A stretch of 42,523 bases of DNA from a virus. The notes beneath the pieces are model-generated. The model made no database searches and had not been told where the DNA came from. It was given only the letters and a program-made list of their open reading frames with translations. Location of the stretch: positions 1 through 42,523 of the IMG/VR virus record IMGVR_UViG_3300044678_003932; one strand, written 5' to 3'. Shown in pieces: positions 32,326-39,917 of the stretch. The position numbers and the translations under genes were made by a program. Numbering within the stretch: position 1 is the first letter of the stretch; every line of letters begins with the position of its first letter.

Positions 32326-32559
32326 TCAATCAGGCGGATTGGCCCGCACCAGCTTACGCTTTATTTCACTCATCTTTGCGCCAACCCGCTCCTCCAGCTT
32401 TATGCAGGCAAGCTGCTGCTCGGGGGTCATGTCCTCAAACGGCACCCGTAGCGGAATCAGTCCGTCAGAAGTTAGTAGCCGCGTGGGGTTTTCCACTGCG
32501 TCAATTAGCTCAATCAGCTTTTCGACGGTTGGGCTGTTGTTGGTGTCAGGTATTGGCAT
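32326..32559 (-). CDS. Hypothetical protein next to terminase (77 aa)
   Basis: The protein begins MPIPDTNNSPTVEKLIELIDAVENPTRLLT, has a helical core with a charged C-terminus (LEERVGAKMSEIKRKLV), and ends before the terminase start. It overlaps the upstream gene by 14 nt. Function unknown. Confidence 0.5.
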   Translation of the reverse strand: MPIPDTNNSPTVEKLIELIDAVENPTRLLTSDGLIPLRVPFEDMTPEQQLACIKLEERVGAKMSEIKRKLVRANPPD

Positions 32560-32848
32560 GGGTCAGAGGAAGGAAAGGGTTTGCGGTCTGATCTGCTTGC
32601 GAATCCGCCCGGCGTGCTGCGACCGCATAACCGGCGATGTCGCGCCAGTGCTCCGGGTCATGTGGATTGCGGCCTGATAGTACCCTGCCGATCTTGTGCA
32701 CGATCACGTCAAGTGCTTCGCGTTCACCGGGTGTCAATTCGGTCCAGTTTTTGCTGAAGCGCATTTCCTCCTTAAAGCCTTGGCTCAACGTGCCGACAGC
32801 TTCCATGCCGCCGTGTTGTTCGTCTCGATTTGGGATGTCAACGTCCAT
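32546..32848 (-). CDS. DUF6378-like phage protein (100 aa)
   Basis: I take ATG 32848 (MDVDIPNRDEQHGG) because the longer frame reads proline-rich noise from over the neighbouring gene. The conserved core is LTPGEREALDVIVHKIGRVLSGRNPHDPEHWRDIAGYA, the pattern I associate with DUF6378 in bacteriophages (helical, small). Its role is unknown. It lies in the tightly packed early region. Confidence 0.65.
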   Translation of the reverse strand: MDVDIPNRDEQHGGMEAVGTLSQGFKEEMRFSKNWTELTPGEREALDVIVHKIGRVLSGRNPHDPEHWRDIAGYAVAARRADSQADQTANPFLPLTHANT

Positions 32849-32918
32849 TTGCTGGTTGGGGGTAAAAGCGGTGCTTCCCGCTGTTGGATTATAGCCTATT
32901 TGGGGGGTTGTTTCTGGG

Positions 32919-33752
32919 TTATGGCTGCACCTCCCCCTTGTTGGCGGCGGGCACCGAGAGCGCCCAGTAGGGGCGCCAGTAGGTGTAATTGCCCTGGTAG
33001 GTGTCGAAATACCAGGCTCCACCCCCAGCGGGATCAAACCACCAGCATTCACCCGTTGAGTGAAGGGTGTCACCCGCCTCCGGTTGCTCACTCGCTGGCC
33101 TCGCCCGCACCGCAGCGCCGCCCCAGCGGGCAAGCACGGCGCGGGCGTAAGCAAGGGCGCCGGTGTTGAGTGAGACCCTGTAAAGGCCGGGTCCTACCGG
33201 CGTGCCATACGACGCCAACCGCGACACTGTGGCCAGATCGTCTCTGAACTGCTGGGGCATCAGCTCTAGCAGCTGCTCATCCGTCAGCCCCGCCTGCGGC
33301 AGCGGCCCCGCCTCGCGGGTGGCGGCCGGCGGGGTGGCGTGATCGCGCCACGTCTGCAGCGCCCGGCGGATGTGCGTCAATTGGCTTGCTCGTAGGCCCA
33401 ACTCAAGATCGATTTCAGTCAGCGCTTCTTCCGCCATCTCCAGCGCCCGGATCAGCTCCGGCGGCACGATCGGCGTGGTGGGGCAGCTACAAGCGCCGGG
33501 AAGTGGGCAGCCGCGAGGTTCTAGTGGTGGGGCCGGCGGGGTGGCCAGGGCAGCGCGGGTGCAATCCACTACAGCCTGAAATCTTGGCCCGTCGTTGGTG
33601 TCGATAACGTCGTCGTCAATAGCCTGTAACAGCTCCTTGCACAACGCCCTCCAGTCGGGCGCGGCCGGCAACGGCGTGGGGTCAGTCATTGGGGGTCTTT
33701 GTGGTGGATACACAGTTAGATTCTTACCAAAGAATTCATCGGGGTCACTCAT
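32919..33752 (-). CDS. Hypothetical protein with duplicated start region (277 aa)
   Basis: A start at ATG 33752 is followed in frame by a second ATG at 33689, both preceded by ACCCCCA and followed by GASTGACCCC-type bases. Either could be used. The chain has Ala/Leu-rich helices in the middle (about 95-125) and a beta-rich end (WWFDPAGGGAWYFDTYQGNYTYWRPYWALSVP) with Trp and Tyr in pairs. No family is recognised. It overlaps the upstream gene by 8 nt. Confidence 0.5.
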   Translation of the reverse strand: MSDPDEFFGKNLTVYPPQRPPMTDPTPLPAAPDWRALCKELLQAIDDDVIDTNDGPRFQAVVDCTRAALATPPAPPLEPRGCPLPGACSCPTTPIVPPELIRALEMAEEALTEIDLELGLRASQLTHIRRALQTWRDHATPPAATREAGPLPQAGLTDEQLLELMPQQFRDDLATVSRLASYGTPVGPGLYRVSLNTGALAYARAVLARWGGAAVRARPASEQPEAGDTLHSTGECWWFDPAGGGAWYFDTYQGNYTYWRPYWALSVPAANKGEVQP

Positions 33753-34044
33753 TGGGGGTCTCCGTGGGTGTGGGTTGTGTTTGCCCGCCGTCCAGCTCGG
33801 CGGCGATGCCGAGGATGTCGGCGCGCTTGATCATGCGCGATAGGAGTTCATCGATGCCGGCATCGTCCCCTGAGCCGTCCCGTGTCGGGCATATCTCCTC
33901 GGGAAGCACCTGCTCCACCAGGGCGCGGATGGCGGCGGCGATCTCTAGGCGAATCAGCGGGAAGGCCAGCCCATTGGGCACTGGAACCTGTCCAGCGGCA
34001 TCCAGCACCGCTTGAGCGGCGGGGGAAAGGAGCGGGGTGGTCAT
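33745..34044 (-). CDS. Hypothetical protein (99 aa)
   Basis: The protein begins MTTPLLSPAAQAVLDAAGQ and has a helical core (about 27-50, PLIRLEIAAAIRALVEQV). It overlaps the upstream gene by 4 nt (ATGA) and the downstream gene by 8 nt, so it is part of one polycistronic run. The C-terminal 15 residues (GGQTQPTPTETPNE) are disordered. Function unknown. Confidence 0.5.
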   Translation of the reverse strand: MTTPLLSPAAQAVLDAAGQVPVPNGLAFPLIRLEIAAAIRALVEQVLPEEICPTRDGSGDDAGIDELLSRMIKRADILGIAAELDGGQTQPTPTETPNE

Positions 34045-34262
34045 TGGGGTGCCTCGTGTGGTGGGTCAATGCGCAGCCAGGCGTTCATCATGTTGTCGCC
34101 GATGGCGAACTCGCCGCGCCATTGCCGCGAACGATTGGGAAGCTCTGCATCCACAAGTAAGGCGCCTTTCCTCACGTCAATGCGCTCAACTCTCCAATGC
34201 TTGCCGCGTGGCGATTGCCAGACTTCGCCGACGCGGAACCGATCGGGGATGGGGTGGGTCAT
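34041..34262 (-). CDS. Small 'F-x-V-G-x-V-W' domain protein (73 aa)
   Basis: The protein begins MTHPIPDRFRVGEVWQSPRGKHWRVERIDVRKGALLVDA. The pattern F-x-V-G-x-V-W ... W-R-V-x-x-[IV]-D recurs in the protein at 40482-40745 and looks like a small SH3-like beta barrel (residues about 7-40). It may bind nucleic acid or protein. Start and end overlap neighbours by ATGA. Function unknown. Confidence 0.5.
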   Translation of the reverse strand: MTHPIPDRFRVGEVWQSPRGKHWRVERIDVRKGALLVDAELPNRSRQWRGEFAIGDNMMNAWLRIDPPHEAPQ

Positions 34263-34990
34263 CGCCGCGCCTCCCGCTCAAGATCGGCGGCAGAGCCGCA
34301 ATTGCCCATACTGCGCAGCCATTGGGCCACCGCGAGGATTACGGCGCGGGCCTTACCGCCTTGGACGGGGTGAAGACCGATAAAGTCCGCGACTACATCC
34401 ACCAGCCTCCTATCGCCCGCCGGTTCCTGGTTGGGCTCGGGGGTGGTGCCCTGCTCGGCGCGGCCGGCGGCTAGGCCATGCTGGAAGCCGTGGTCCCACA
34501 CAACAAGCAGACCTTCTTTAGTGCCCCCCGGGGCGTCATTCCAGATCCGAAGAAGCTCATCACCCGACGGCGCCGCTGGCGGGATGGGGGCGGGCTTGTG
34601 GGTGGGACGCGTGGCGCAATTCTGCTCAATCAGTTTAATAGCTGAACGCAAAACATCGCGGTGCAGATAATCCATGTATCCATCGCCGTAGTACAAGCGG
34701 TTTCCGTAGGGGCGATCCTTCCAAAAGCTGTCCGCATCCGCCAAGCCCTCCAGTCCATTCTGGCCCAGGAAGACGCCATTGACGCTGAGCGCTTCTTGCA
34801 CCGACGTGACAGGCGTGGTGGGGACGGTGGTGGATGGCACTTGGACGGGCGCTACCTGCTCCGCCTCCAGCGCCGCCACGCGGTCGCGGAGTTCACGAAT
34901 GGTGCGGCAGATTTTGTCGCTAAAGTTTTCCGAGAGTTTTTCGACCGCTTGCCAGTCTTCTTCTGATGCCTTAAACGGTTCGTCTGCCAT
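34259..34990 (-). CDS. Hypothetical protein with coiled-coil start (243 aa)
   Basis: The protein begins MADEPFKASEEDWQAVEKLSENF with an N-terminal coiled coil (about 15-45), a Thr/Pro/Val linker, and a Gly-rich middle with aromatic residues (FWKDRPYGNRLYYGDGYMDYLHRD). Two helical segments follow near the C-terminus. It overlaps the downstream gene by ATGA. No family recognised. Confidence 0.45.
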   Translation of the reverse strand: MADEPFKASEEDWQAVEKLSENFSDKICRTIRELRDRVAALEAEQVAPVQVPSTTVPTTPVTSVQEALSVNGVFLGQNGLEGLADADSFWKDRPYGNRLYYGDGYMDYLHRDVLRSAIKLIEQNCATRPTHKPAPIPPAAPSGDELLRIWNDAPGGTKEGLLVVWDHGFQHGLAAGRAEQGTTPEPNQEPAGDRRLVDVVADFIGLHPVQGGKARAVILAVAQWLRSMGNCGSAADLEREARR

Positions 34991-35174
34991 GGGTCTGTCG
35001 GGGATTGGGTGAGCACAGGCCGCGTGCAGCGGCTGATGGTGAGCGCCAGCGGTGGTCAGGTCGGGGGCGCTCGGTTGAAAGCATAGCCTAGGCAGGTCCG
35101 ATGTCCAGCCCTGTATTCATCTATACTGGCTTTTCGTAATCACTTGACCCTAGGGCACGTGACAGGGTGAAAAT
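34991..35174. other. Intergenic stretch, possible promoter region
   Basis: This 184-nt gap contains a more A/T-rich part (about 35110-35150). On the minus strand it has TATAGA and a TATGCT-like hexamer, either of which might be a -10 for the genes below, but no matching -35 is clear. No late motif is present. Confidence 0.3.
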
Positions 35175-35636
35175 CTACTGATAAGTTAGCGGGGCATCTT
35201 CCTGGTACAGAGCACCCTGAAGCTGCCACCGGGCATGGCGCAAGAAGCGAGCCGCGCCACGTCGGCCGTAGTTAGGGTGATCAATTAGAAAGTCGTCTAT
35301 CACACATTCAATCCCGCATATTTGCCCGTTATTTGCTGTCACCCAGATTCTCCATTGCGTGGCCTCATTATCCAACCTGCGTCGGTCCCATCCACGATTG
35401 GCCCAACCTTGGGCATGCTTGACCTTGCAAAAGCGCTTGGTCCTGTGTCGATCAATGCTTGCAGGCTGCGACTGCTGCGGTGCTGGTTGAAGTGGGGGCA
35501 TGACTAGGCTGAAAGGAGGGTTGGAAAGGATGAAACCAACGCAGTCGGTGAGCATCCCGCCGGTGCCGCACGCCGGAGGGTACTTGTCAGTGGCGCCCAG
35601 GCGGTCAAGGATGGCGCGTGGAGGGTACCAGGTCAT
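35175..35636 (-). CDS. Hypothetical protein after NUMOD4 remnant (153 aa)
   Basis: I take ATG 35636 (MTWYPPRAILDRLGATDKYP) because the longer frame reads across the NUMOD4 gene. The protein has a CGTGGMLTDCVGF stretch and a C-terminal half with WRIWVTANNGQICGIECVIDDFLIDHP and RHARWQLQGALYQED. A DNA-interacting role is possible but not supported. It may be all or part of a decayed gene, as it overlaps the preceding NUMOD4 fragment by 32 nt. Confidence 0.4.
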   Translation of the reverse strand: MTWYPPRAILDRLGATDKYPPACGTGGMLTDCVGFILSNPPFSLVMPPLQPAPQQSQPASIDRHRTKRFCKVKHAQGWANRGWDRRRLDNEATQWRIWVTANNGQICGIECVIDDFLIDHPNYGRRGAARFLRHARWQLQGALYQEDAPLTYQ

Positions 35637-35844
35637 GCCGCGGCCTTTGTGTTGCGGGTCTTGGGGCGTCGGTGTTGTTCCGGCAGCTGTTAGCTGGGTT
35701 TGAAAAAAGCACACGCTCCTTGATATTTCTATAAGCATTGCCGCGGCCGTGAGGAACTTTTCTTGCAACACTTTGCACAAGACCACTGCTTGAGACTTCG
35801 TAAGAACCTTCATAACCTGGAATTGGTCGCCACATATCACTCAT
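35605..35844 (-). pseudogene. NUMOD4-like remnant of an HNH homing endonuclease (79 aa)
   Basis: The start MSDMWRPIPGYEGSYEVSSSGLVQSVARKVPHGRG has the NUMOD4 pattern 'W+PI.GYEG.YEVS..G.V.S..R' (about residues 5-27) that sits before the HNH nuclease domain in homing endonucleases. The chain then ends in low-complexity sequence, and no HNH motif follows in any nearby frame I could read. I take it as a truncated, inactive remnant. It could also still be expressed as a small DNA-binding protein. Confidence 0.5.
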
Positions 35845-35847
35845 CCC

Positions 35848-36150
35848 TCAGCCCTCCATCTGCCTTTCTGCCGTCGCGATGCTGTCCAGGTGGCGCAGCA
35901 CGGTGGCGGTAGGGCTTTGGGGCTGGAGCTGATTCAGCTGCACGGCGATCAGCGTTCGCCAGTGGCTGTCGCGGGCAGCGGTGGCCTCGGACCAGATGGC
36001 GGACTCTTGGCGGGCCAAGGCGAAGGCTTCTAGGCCCTCGGCCAGCTCGGTCTCGCGGCGGCTCAGCTCAGCCTCGCGTTCGGCAAGCTCCTTGGCGGCG
36101 GTGGCCAGCTCGTCAAGGGTGGCGCTTAGTTCGGTGATGGTGGTGCTCAT
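35848..36150 (-). CDS. Coiled-coil hypothetical protein (100 aa)
   Basis: I take ATG 36150 (MSTTITELSATLDELATAAKEL), which overlaps the upstream stop by ATGA; the longer frame adds a basic, unlikely N-terminus. Residues about 4-55 are a regular coiled coil with E-x-x-L repeats (ELAEREAELSRRETELAEGLEAF). The end is TVLRHLDSIATAERQMEG. Function unknown. Confidence 0.5.
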   Translation of the reverse strand: MSTTITELSATLDELATAAKELAEREAELSRRETELAEGLEAFALARQESAIWSEATAARDSHWRTLIAVQLNQLQPQSPTATVLRHLDSIATAERQMEG

Positions 36151-36995
36151 TGGGTGGGGCCTTGGGAGATTGTTGTCGCGTTTGTTCCGTTGCCGGTGAA
36201 CTCGCCACACCAGTCTTCAACTGCCACGCGGGGGAATCCGTCGTGGGTTGGGGCGTGACGGCAACACAGACCGGTTTCGCTGTTGTTGTCGGAGTACCAA
36301 CGGCAGCCGCCGCAGGAGAAGGACTCGGGGCTGGCCGGCTCCGGTGCTGGCGTGGACCATTCGCCGCGGCGCTTCAGTTCGCCTTCAAGGTCGCCGACAA
36401 CGACCGTTTCCGGCAAGCTGCGACTATGTAATAAATCTTTCAAGTCACTCTTTAGCCCTGCGTTCTCCTCCTGCAAGAGAGTCAGATCACGGGCAAGCTC
36501 GCTGTTTAATTCCGATGTTGCCTTGGCTTCCACCAGGCAACGGCGGTAGCCGTGGGCATCTCCACGCTGATAGAGGGCGCGGTGGGCGACGATGTGATCC
36601 CTCTGGTGTTTGAAGTGCGAGTCGTCCCATGCAGGGCCTCCCGTGCCTGGCCTTGCCCGCTCTCTTGCCGCACGGGCAAGCTCCCACAACTCACAAGCCC
36701 ATGCCACACGGTTGTAATCAATGAACTCCGCCACGGCCGGCGATGGCTCGGCGGCAGGCTCGGGGGTCCGCTCAGGTTCTGCCGCGGCGGCTGCCTGCTC
36801 GGCGATGGCGGCTTGTTCGGCTTCCGCGTTGAGTGGCCACCACCGCTGGCCAATGGTGACTATTAGATAATTTTGAAAAAGCTTGACACACCCTGGCGTG
36901 TCTGGCTTGGAGTCCATGTCCCTGGGAATTAATACGTCTCCATAGTCATCTGCATCCGCCTTTGTCGGCGGCCGATGCGTAATCCATTCGCTCAT
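36147..36995 (-). CDS. Phage protein with C-terminal Cys/His zinc-binding motif (282 aa)
   Basis: I take ATG 36995 with AGGAGA just upstream; it overlaps a small upstream gene by ATGA. The chain has an N-terminal domain (WITHRPPTKADADDYGDVLIPRDMDSK), a helical middle (about 100-200, with a coiled coil ARDLTLLQEENAGLKSDL) and a C-terminal Cys/His cluster (CGGCRWYSD..GLCCRHAP, then DWCGEF). That ending is seen in several phage proteins of unknown function. Zinc binding is inferred. Confidence 0.6.
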   Translation of the reverse strand: MSEWITHRPPTKADADDYGDVLIPRDMDSKPDTPGCVKLFQNYLIVTIGQRWWPLNAEAEQAAIAEQAAAAAEPERTPEPAAEPSPAVAEFIDYNRVAWACELWELARAARERARPGTGGPAWDDSHFKHQRDHIVAHRALYQRGDAHGYRRCLVEAKATSELNSELARDLTLLQEENAGLKSDLKDLLHSRSLPETVVVGDLEGELKRRGEWSTPAPEPASPESFSCGGCRWYSDNNSETGLCCRHAPTHDGFPRVAVEDWCGEFTGNGTNATTISQGPTQ

Positions 36996-37162
36996 CGTCC
37001 TGTCTCCTGTTTGTTTTTTTGTGGGGTGTAGCGAGTTAGAAGAATGGCAACAAAAAGAAACCATCCCCAGCCTGGTACGCCGTGCACTGCGGCGACAGTG
37101 GCGCAGATGATGGCAGCGATACTGCCTATGTTCATTATGAGCGCAAGGGCTAGTATTTTCAT
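36992..37162 (-). CDS. Tiny two-span membrane protein (56 aa)
   Basis: This 56-residue frame begins MKILALALIMNIGSIAAIICATVAAVHGVP and has a second hydrophobic segment WGWFLFVAILL, so it likely spans the membrane twice. It is joined to both neighbours by 4-nt ATGA overlaps (36992-36995 and 37159-37162), which supports translation. Position in the early run argues against a simple holin. Unrecognised. Confidence 0.55.
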   Translation of the reverse strand: MKILALALIMNIGSIAAIICATVAAVHGVPGWGWFLFVAILLTRYTPQKNKQETGR

Positions 37163-37599
37163 CGCCCCACCCTCCCCTGCTGGCGACGCCCACCAAACAC
37201 CATCCGCAGCCGCTCCCAGCGTTCTGCGGCAGGCTGCCGGCGTCGCTGCTGTTGATACTCATCTGGCAAGCCGCCTTGGTGATACCACGGTCGCCCAGGC
37301 AACGGCTGGGGCAGCATCTCCAGCTCATAGCAGGGGCGGCCACGAGCACCGCTCAGCACCCGCACCACGCCCAGGGCGCGAATGCCGGCCATCCGGCGGC
37401 TCACCCCATACTGCTCCGTGCGCCACAGGGCCTGCAGCCGTTCCGTGCTGACCTCACCGGGGCATAGGCCCAGCTCAAACAGCTGCAGGAAATCAAGGAT
37501 CGCCTGGTCATGCCGCGGATCGTTGTTCGTCCGCCATCTCAGGCGGTCAATCGAAATTGACGCGAGCGGAAAATCCGCCCGCTTACTGATGATCGTCAT
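37159..37599 (-). CDS. Winged-helix-like DNA-binding protein candidate (146 aa)
   Basis: I choose ATG 37599 (MTIISKRADFPLASISIDRLRW), which overlaps the upstream gene by 17 nt; the longer frame lies over that gene. The middle (about 45-100) has two helices with ERLQALWRTEQYGVSRRMAGIRALGVVRVLSG..GRPCYELE, which looks like a winged-helix with a beta hairpin. The C-terminus is Arg/Gln-rich. Possible regulator or packaging-related factor; family not recognised. Confidence 0.5.
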   Translation of the reverse strand: MTIISKRADFPLASISIDRLRWRTNNDPRHDQAILDFLQLFELGLCPGEVSTERLQALWRTEQYGVSRRMAGIRALGVVRVLSGARGRPCYELEMLPQPLPGRPWYHQGGLPDEYQQQRRRQPAAERWERLRMVFGGRRQQGRVGR

Positions 37600-38485
37600 T
37601 GGCCTGTTGCTGGTTGGCACCGGCCGGCAATGCTGCCGGTGTTTTTTCAGCATATCCCATCTCCTCCTGCATGGCAAGCATCGCCTCAAGCCGTTCCAGC
37701 ACTGCCTCGATCCCCACGGCCTGACCCCAGTTCTCGCGGCCTTGCGTGCCCATCTGGTTGGAGCTTTGCGCCAGGCGATGGAGAGTCGTGGTCGCGGTCG
37801 CTAGCTGGTTCTCGATCGCGTTCTCGAGCTTCTGCAGGCCTGCCAGCACCTCCGGCGGGGCATCAGGGTCGTTCTTGGCCTTCGCGCTGATCTCGGTGAG
37901 CCGGGTGATCAGGTCGGCGCAATGGCTCGACATCTTCACGAACGCATCGCTAAGGCCACGGGCGGCCTTCAGCTGGCGTCTGCCGAGGCCCAGGATTGCC
38001 ACCCGGAACTCCTCCTGAGCTTGAAGCGATCCGCGCTGCAGGGGCAACACGACCTCGGGCTTGGCGCCATCGGCAGGGCTGCGGATCGCCATGGCATCCA
38101 CGAAGACCGCGACAGGCGGTGGCGCGGTCGGGCGCGGGTCGTCCACCACCTCCACGACCTCTGCCGCATCCTCCTGGCTCTCCGGCGAGTCCTCAGGCTC
38201 TGGCGCGTCAGCCTCGGGCTCTCCCGCAGGCTTGGCGCGGAACGTGCTCGGGGGGTTCATGGGCCCATACAGGCGCTGGTACTGGTCGAACGCAGCGGCA
38301 CGCTCCTCCCAGTTGCGGCGCTTGGCCAGCATCCACACGGTGGGCACGCTGATGCTGCAGGCCTCGGCGATCCTCGTGAGCACCCTGGGTCGGGCTTCAC
38401 GCAGGTACAGCTGAAACCGCTCGTACTGCTGCGGGGTTTCCCTTTGCCCCTCAGGGATGCCCTGTCCACGCTCCCAAAGATACAA
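37583..38485 (-). CDS. Terminase small subunit candidate (300 aa)
   Basis: The N-terminal part (about 18-70) contains YERFQLYLREARPRVLTRIAEACSISVPTVWMLAKRRNWEERAAAFD, a helix-turn-helix with the Y...YL...R...A......V..W..R..W..RA...D pattern of phage small terminases. The middle is acidic and Pro-rich (about 85-130), and the C-terminal half is helical with coiled-coil character. The best start is TTG 38485; no ATG or GTG occurs nearby. Alternatively it is a regulator using this region's palindromes. It lies 5 kb from the large subunit, unusually far. Confidence 0.45.
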   Translation of the reverse strand: MYLWERGQGIPEGQRETPQQYERFQLYLREARPRVLTRIAEACSISVPTVWMLAKRRNWEERAAAFDQYQRLYGPMNPPSTFRAKPAGEPEADAPEPEDSPESQEDAAEVVEVVDDPRPTAPPPVAVFVDAMAIRSPADGAKPEVVLPLQRGSLQAQEEFRVAILGLGRRQLKAARGLSDAFVKMSSHCADLITRLTEISAKAKNDPDAPPEVLAGLQKLENAIENQLATATTTLHRLAQSSNQMGTQGRENWGQAVGIEAVLERLEAMLAMQEEMGYAEKTPAALPAGANQQQANDDHQ

Positions 38486-38789
38486 AGCCAGTCACCGCAA
38501 GGGATTTGCCGTATTAGGACGGCCTAAGACCCATATTAGCCCCCCTTCTTGCGCAAAAACGAGCCCTTATTGAGAAAACCAGTTGCAGCAGGCGGTTTTG
38601 GCGTATTAGCCCCACCTAAAATGGCTTCTTAGGTGGGGGCCTGCCCCGAGTAAGCTGGGAGGGGCTGCCGGTGGCCGGTTCGGCTGGCGCACGGCAAACT
38701 CTGTTGAGCGGTGGCCGACGGGTTGCTGCTGGCAGAAAAAAACCCAGGCACGACCCTGGGTTGCCTTCTTTCTCCATTGAGGATTCTAC
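38486..38789. promoter_or_regulatory. Divergent control region with palindromes
   Basis: This 304-nt non-coding stretch separates the minus-strand block from the plus-strand replication block. It holds three TATTAG elements (38512, 38534, 38604 by start of the hexamer), an inverted repeat TTAGG-ACGG-CCTAA (38513-38527), a 10-bp inverted repeat CCCCACCTAA/TTAGGTGGGG around 38610-38638, and the hairpin at 38736-38762. The mixture fits early promoters and operators for both directions. A GAGG at about 38777 precedes ATG 38790. No -35/-10 pair can be named with confidence. Confidence 0.5.
38736..38762 (-). terminator. Rho-independent terminator facing leftwards
   Basis: On the minus strand, AACCCAGG pairs with CCTGGGTT around a 6-nt loop, followed by TTTTTTT. 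It would stop transcription entering leftwards from the plus-strand block, shielding the control region from antisense reading. Confidence 0.7.
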
Positions 38790-39917
38790 ATGTTCACGGA
38801 CCACGAGACAACGGCTGAGGCCCCAGCAGGGCAGCGGCCAACATTCACGGCGCTTCCGAATTGGATGCGCGGGCGATTCAAGGCAGAGGAGATCGGGCTG
38901 CTGTGGTGCCTGCAGTCGTACTACCCGGACATCCGCCCATCGATCGGAACGCTGGAGCAGGAGACGGGGATCAGCCGACGGCAGCTGCATCGGATGCTGA
39001 CGGTTCTGGATCGTGATGGGGTGACGGCTCGCCGATCAAGGCGCCGTGCGGATGGAGGCAAGACGGCGAACTCATACGGGCTGCGGATCTGGGACGAGGA
39101 CGCGGGGAGAACGATCCGAACGGGGGGTGGGATGGCCCCAAATGGGGGAGGGGCATGTGCCACGGTGGCAGATACCCCATGTGCCAGGCAGGCACATACC
39201 CATGTGCCACACAGGCACATCCCATGTGCCACGGTGGCACATCAGGAAGAAGAACAAAGGGAAGAAGAACAAGGCTTGAAGAAAGAAACCCAACAGCCAA
39301 ACCCCCCTTTGATTCCCCCCGTGGACCGGGGGGAGACCCCGCAAGCGGGGCCCGGTTGTGGTGCCCCTGCTGGAAAATGCCCCACAAGGGCCAGGAAGAC
39401 CCCCCAGGCGCCCACTGACACGCAGCAAGCCCAGCAAGCCCCTTCCTGCGCCCCTGAGGCGCCAGTGGCGAGCGTTGCAGCCCTCAGTTCCAACCCAGTC
39501 GCGGAAGCGGCTGCCAAGCCCACCACGAAGCGTTCCGCGGCGGCGCGGGATCCGTTCGCATCGAAAAACCTGCCTGCGACAGCGATTCCGGACGATCTGC
39601 TGGACTGCCAGCAGCTGCTGAGGGAATGGTGGACCGTGAAGGCCCGTAACCGCACCCAGGTGGCATTCGATCGAGCGTGCGGGTTGCTGCGGCAGCAATC
39701 ACCAGAGGATCGGAAGCAGATGCTGACCAGGGCGGTGATTGGCGGTTACCAGGGGCTGTTTGAAGTACAGAAAGGCCGTGGTGTTTCCAACGGGCAAAGG
39801 ATGGGCTATGATGACCGAAGGCTGACGCCCGCCATGCAGTCCACGCTGGATGCAATGGCCATCACCCGCGGCGAGCGGCCTGGTTTTTCTGCTGTCTTTG
39901 GCCCCCATGCGAAATGA
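38790..39917 (+). CDS. Replication initiator, lambda O-like (375 aa)
   Basis: The N-terminal part (about 19-100) contains FTALPNWMRGRFKAEEIGLLWCL and PSIGTLEQETGISRRQLHRMLTVLDRDG, a winged helix-turn-helix of the HTH_36/phage O type. The middle (about 115-260) is low complexity, and its codons 122-151 are the four iterons. The C-terminal part (about 270-375) is helical with DDLLDCQQLLREWWTVKARNRTQVAFDR. As in lambda, the origin lies inside the initiator gene. I infer that the N-terminal domain binds iterons and the C-terminal end recruits a helicase loader or helicase. ATG 38790 has GAGG upstream. Confidence 0.7.
   Translation: MFTDHETTAEAPAGQRPTFTALPNWMRGRFKAEEIGLLWCLQSYYPDIRPSIGTLEQETGISRRQLHRMLTVLDRDGVTARRSRRRADGGKTANSYGLRIWDEDAGRTIRTGGGMAPNGGGACATVADTPCARQAHTHVPHRHIPCATVAHQEEEQREEEQGLKKETQQPNPPLIPPVDRGETPQAGPGCGAPAGKCPTRARKTPQAPTDTQQAQQAPSCAPEAPVASVAALSSNPVAEAAAKPTTKRSAAARDPFASKNLPATAIPDDLLDCQQLLREWWTVKARNRTQVAFDRACGLLRQQSPEDRKQMLTRAVIGGYQGLFEVQKGRGVSNGQRMGYDDRRLTPAMQSTLDAMAITRGERPGFSAVFGPHAK
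39155..39242 (+). repeat. Four palindromic iterons (ATGTGCC-N5-GGCACAT)
   Basis: Four 19-bp units begin at 39155, 39179, 39202 and 39224 (spacings 24, 23, 22). Each has 7-bp arms ATGTGCC/GGCACAT around a 5-bp loop (ACGGT, AGGCA, ACACA, ACGGT); only the first has a mismatch. They lie inside the initiator gene in frame. Together they should bind several initiator dimers. Confidence 0.8.
39155..39300. other. Predicted replication origin
   Basis: The four iterons are followed at 39243-39300 by a purine-rich, A-rich stretch (GGAAGAAGAACAAAGGGAAG...), the arrangement of lambda ori, where iterons precede an easily opened A-rich tract within gene O. Two strong hairpins follow (39315-39333 and 39337-39350). 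This is inferred from the arrangement alone. Confidence 0.65.

Noticed and set aside
32849-33154. Extension of the DUF6378-like frame to 33154
   Set aside because: The extra residues lie over the neighbouring gene and are Pro/Arg-rich noise; ATG 32848 gives the recognised core.
34924-34932. Copy of the late motif in the early block (CGGAAAACT, minus)
   Set aside because: It lies inside the start of gene 34259-34990, not before a start codon. I treat it as a chance match.
39155-39242. CRISPR array
   Set aside because: The repeats are palindromic, 19 bp, with 3-5 bp between them rather than spacers, and lie inside a coding gene: iterons fit better.
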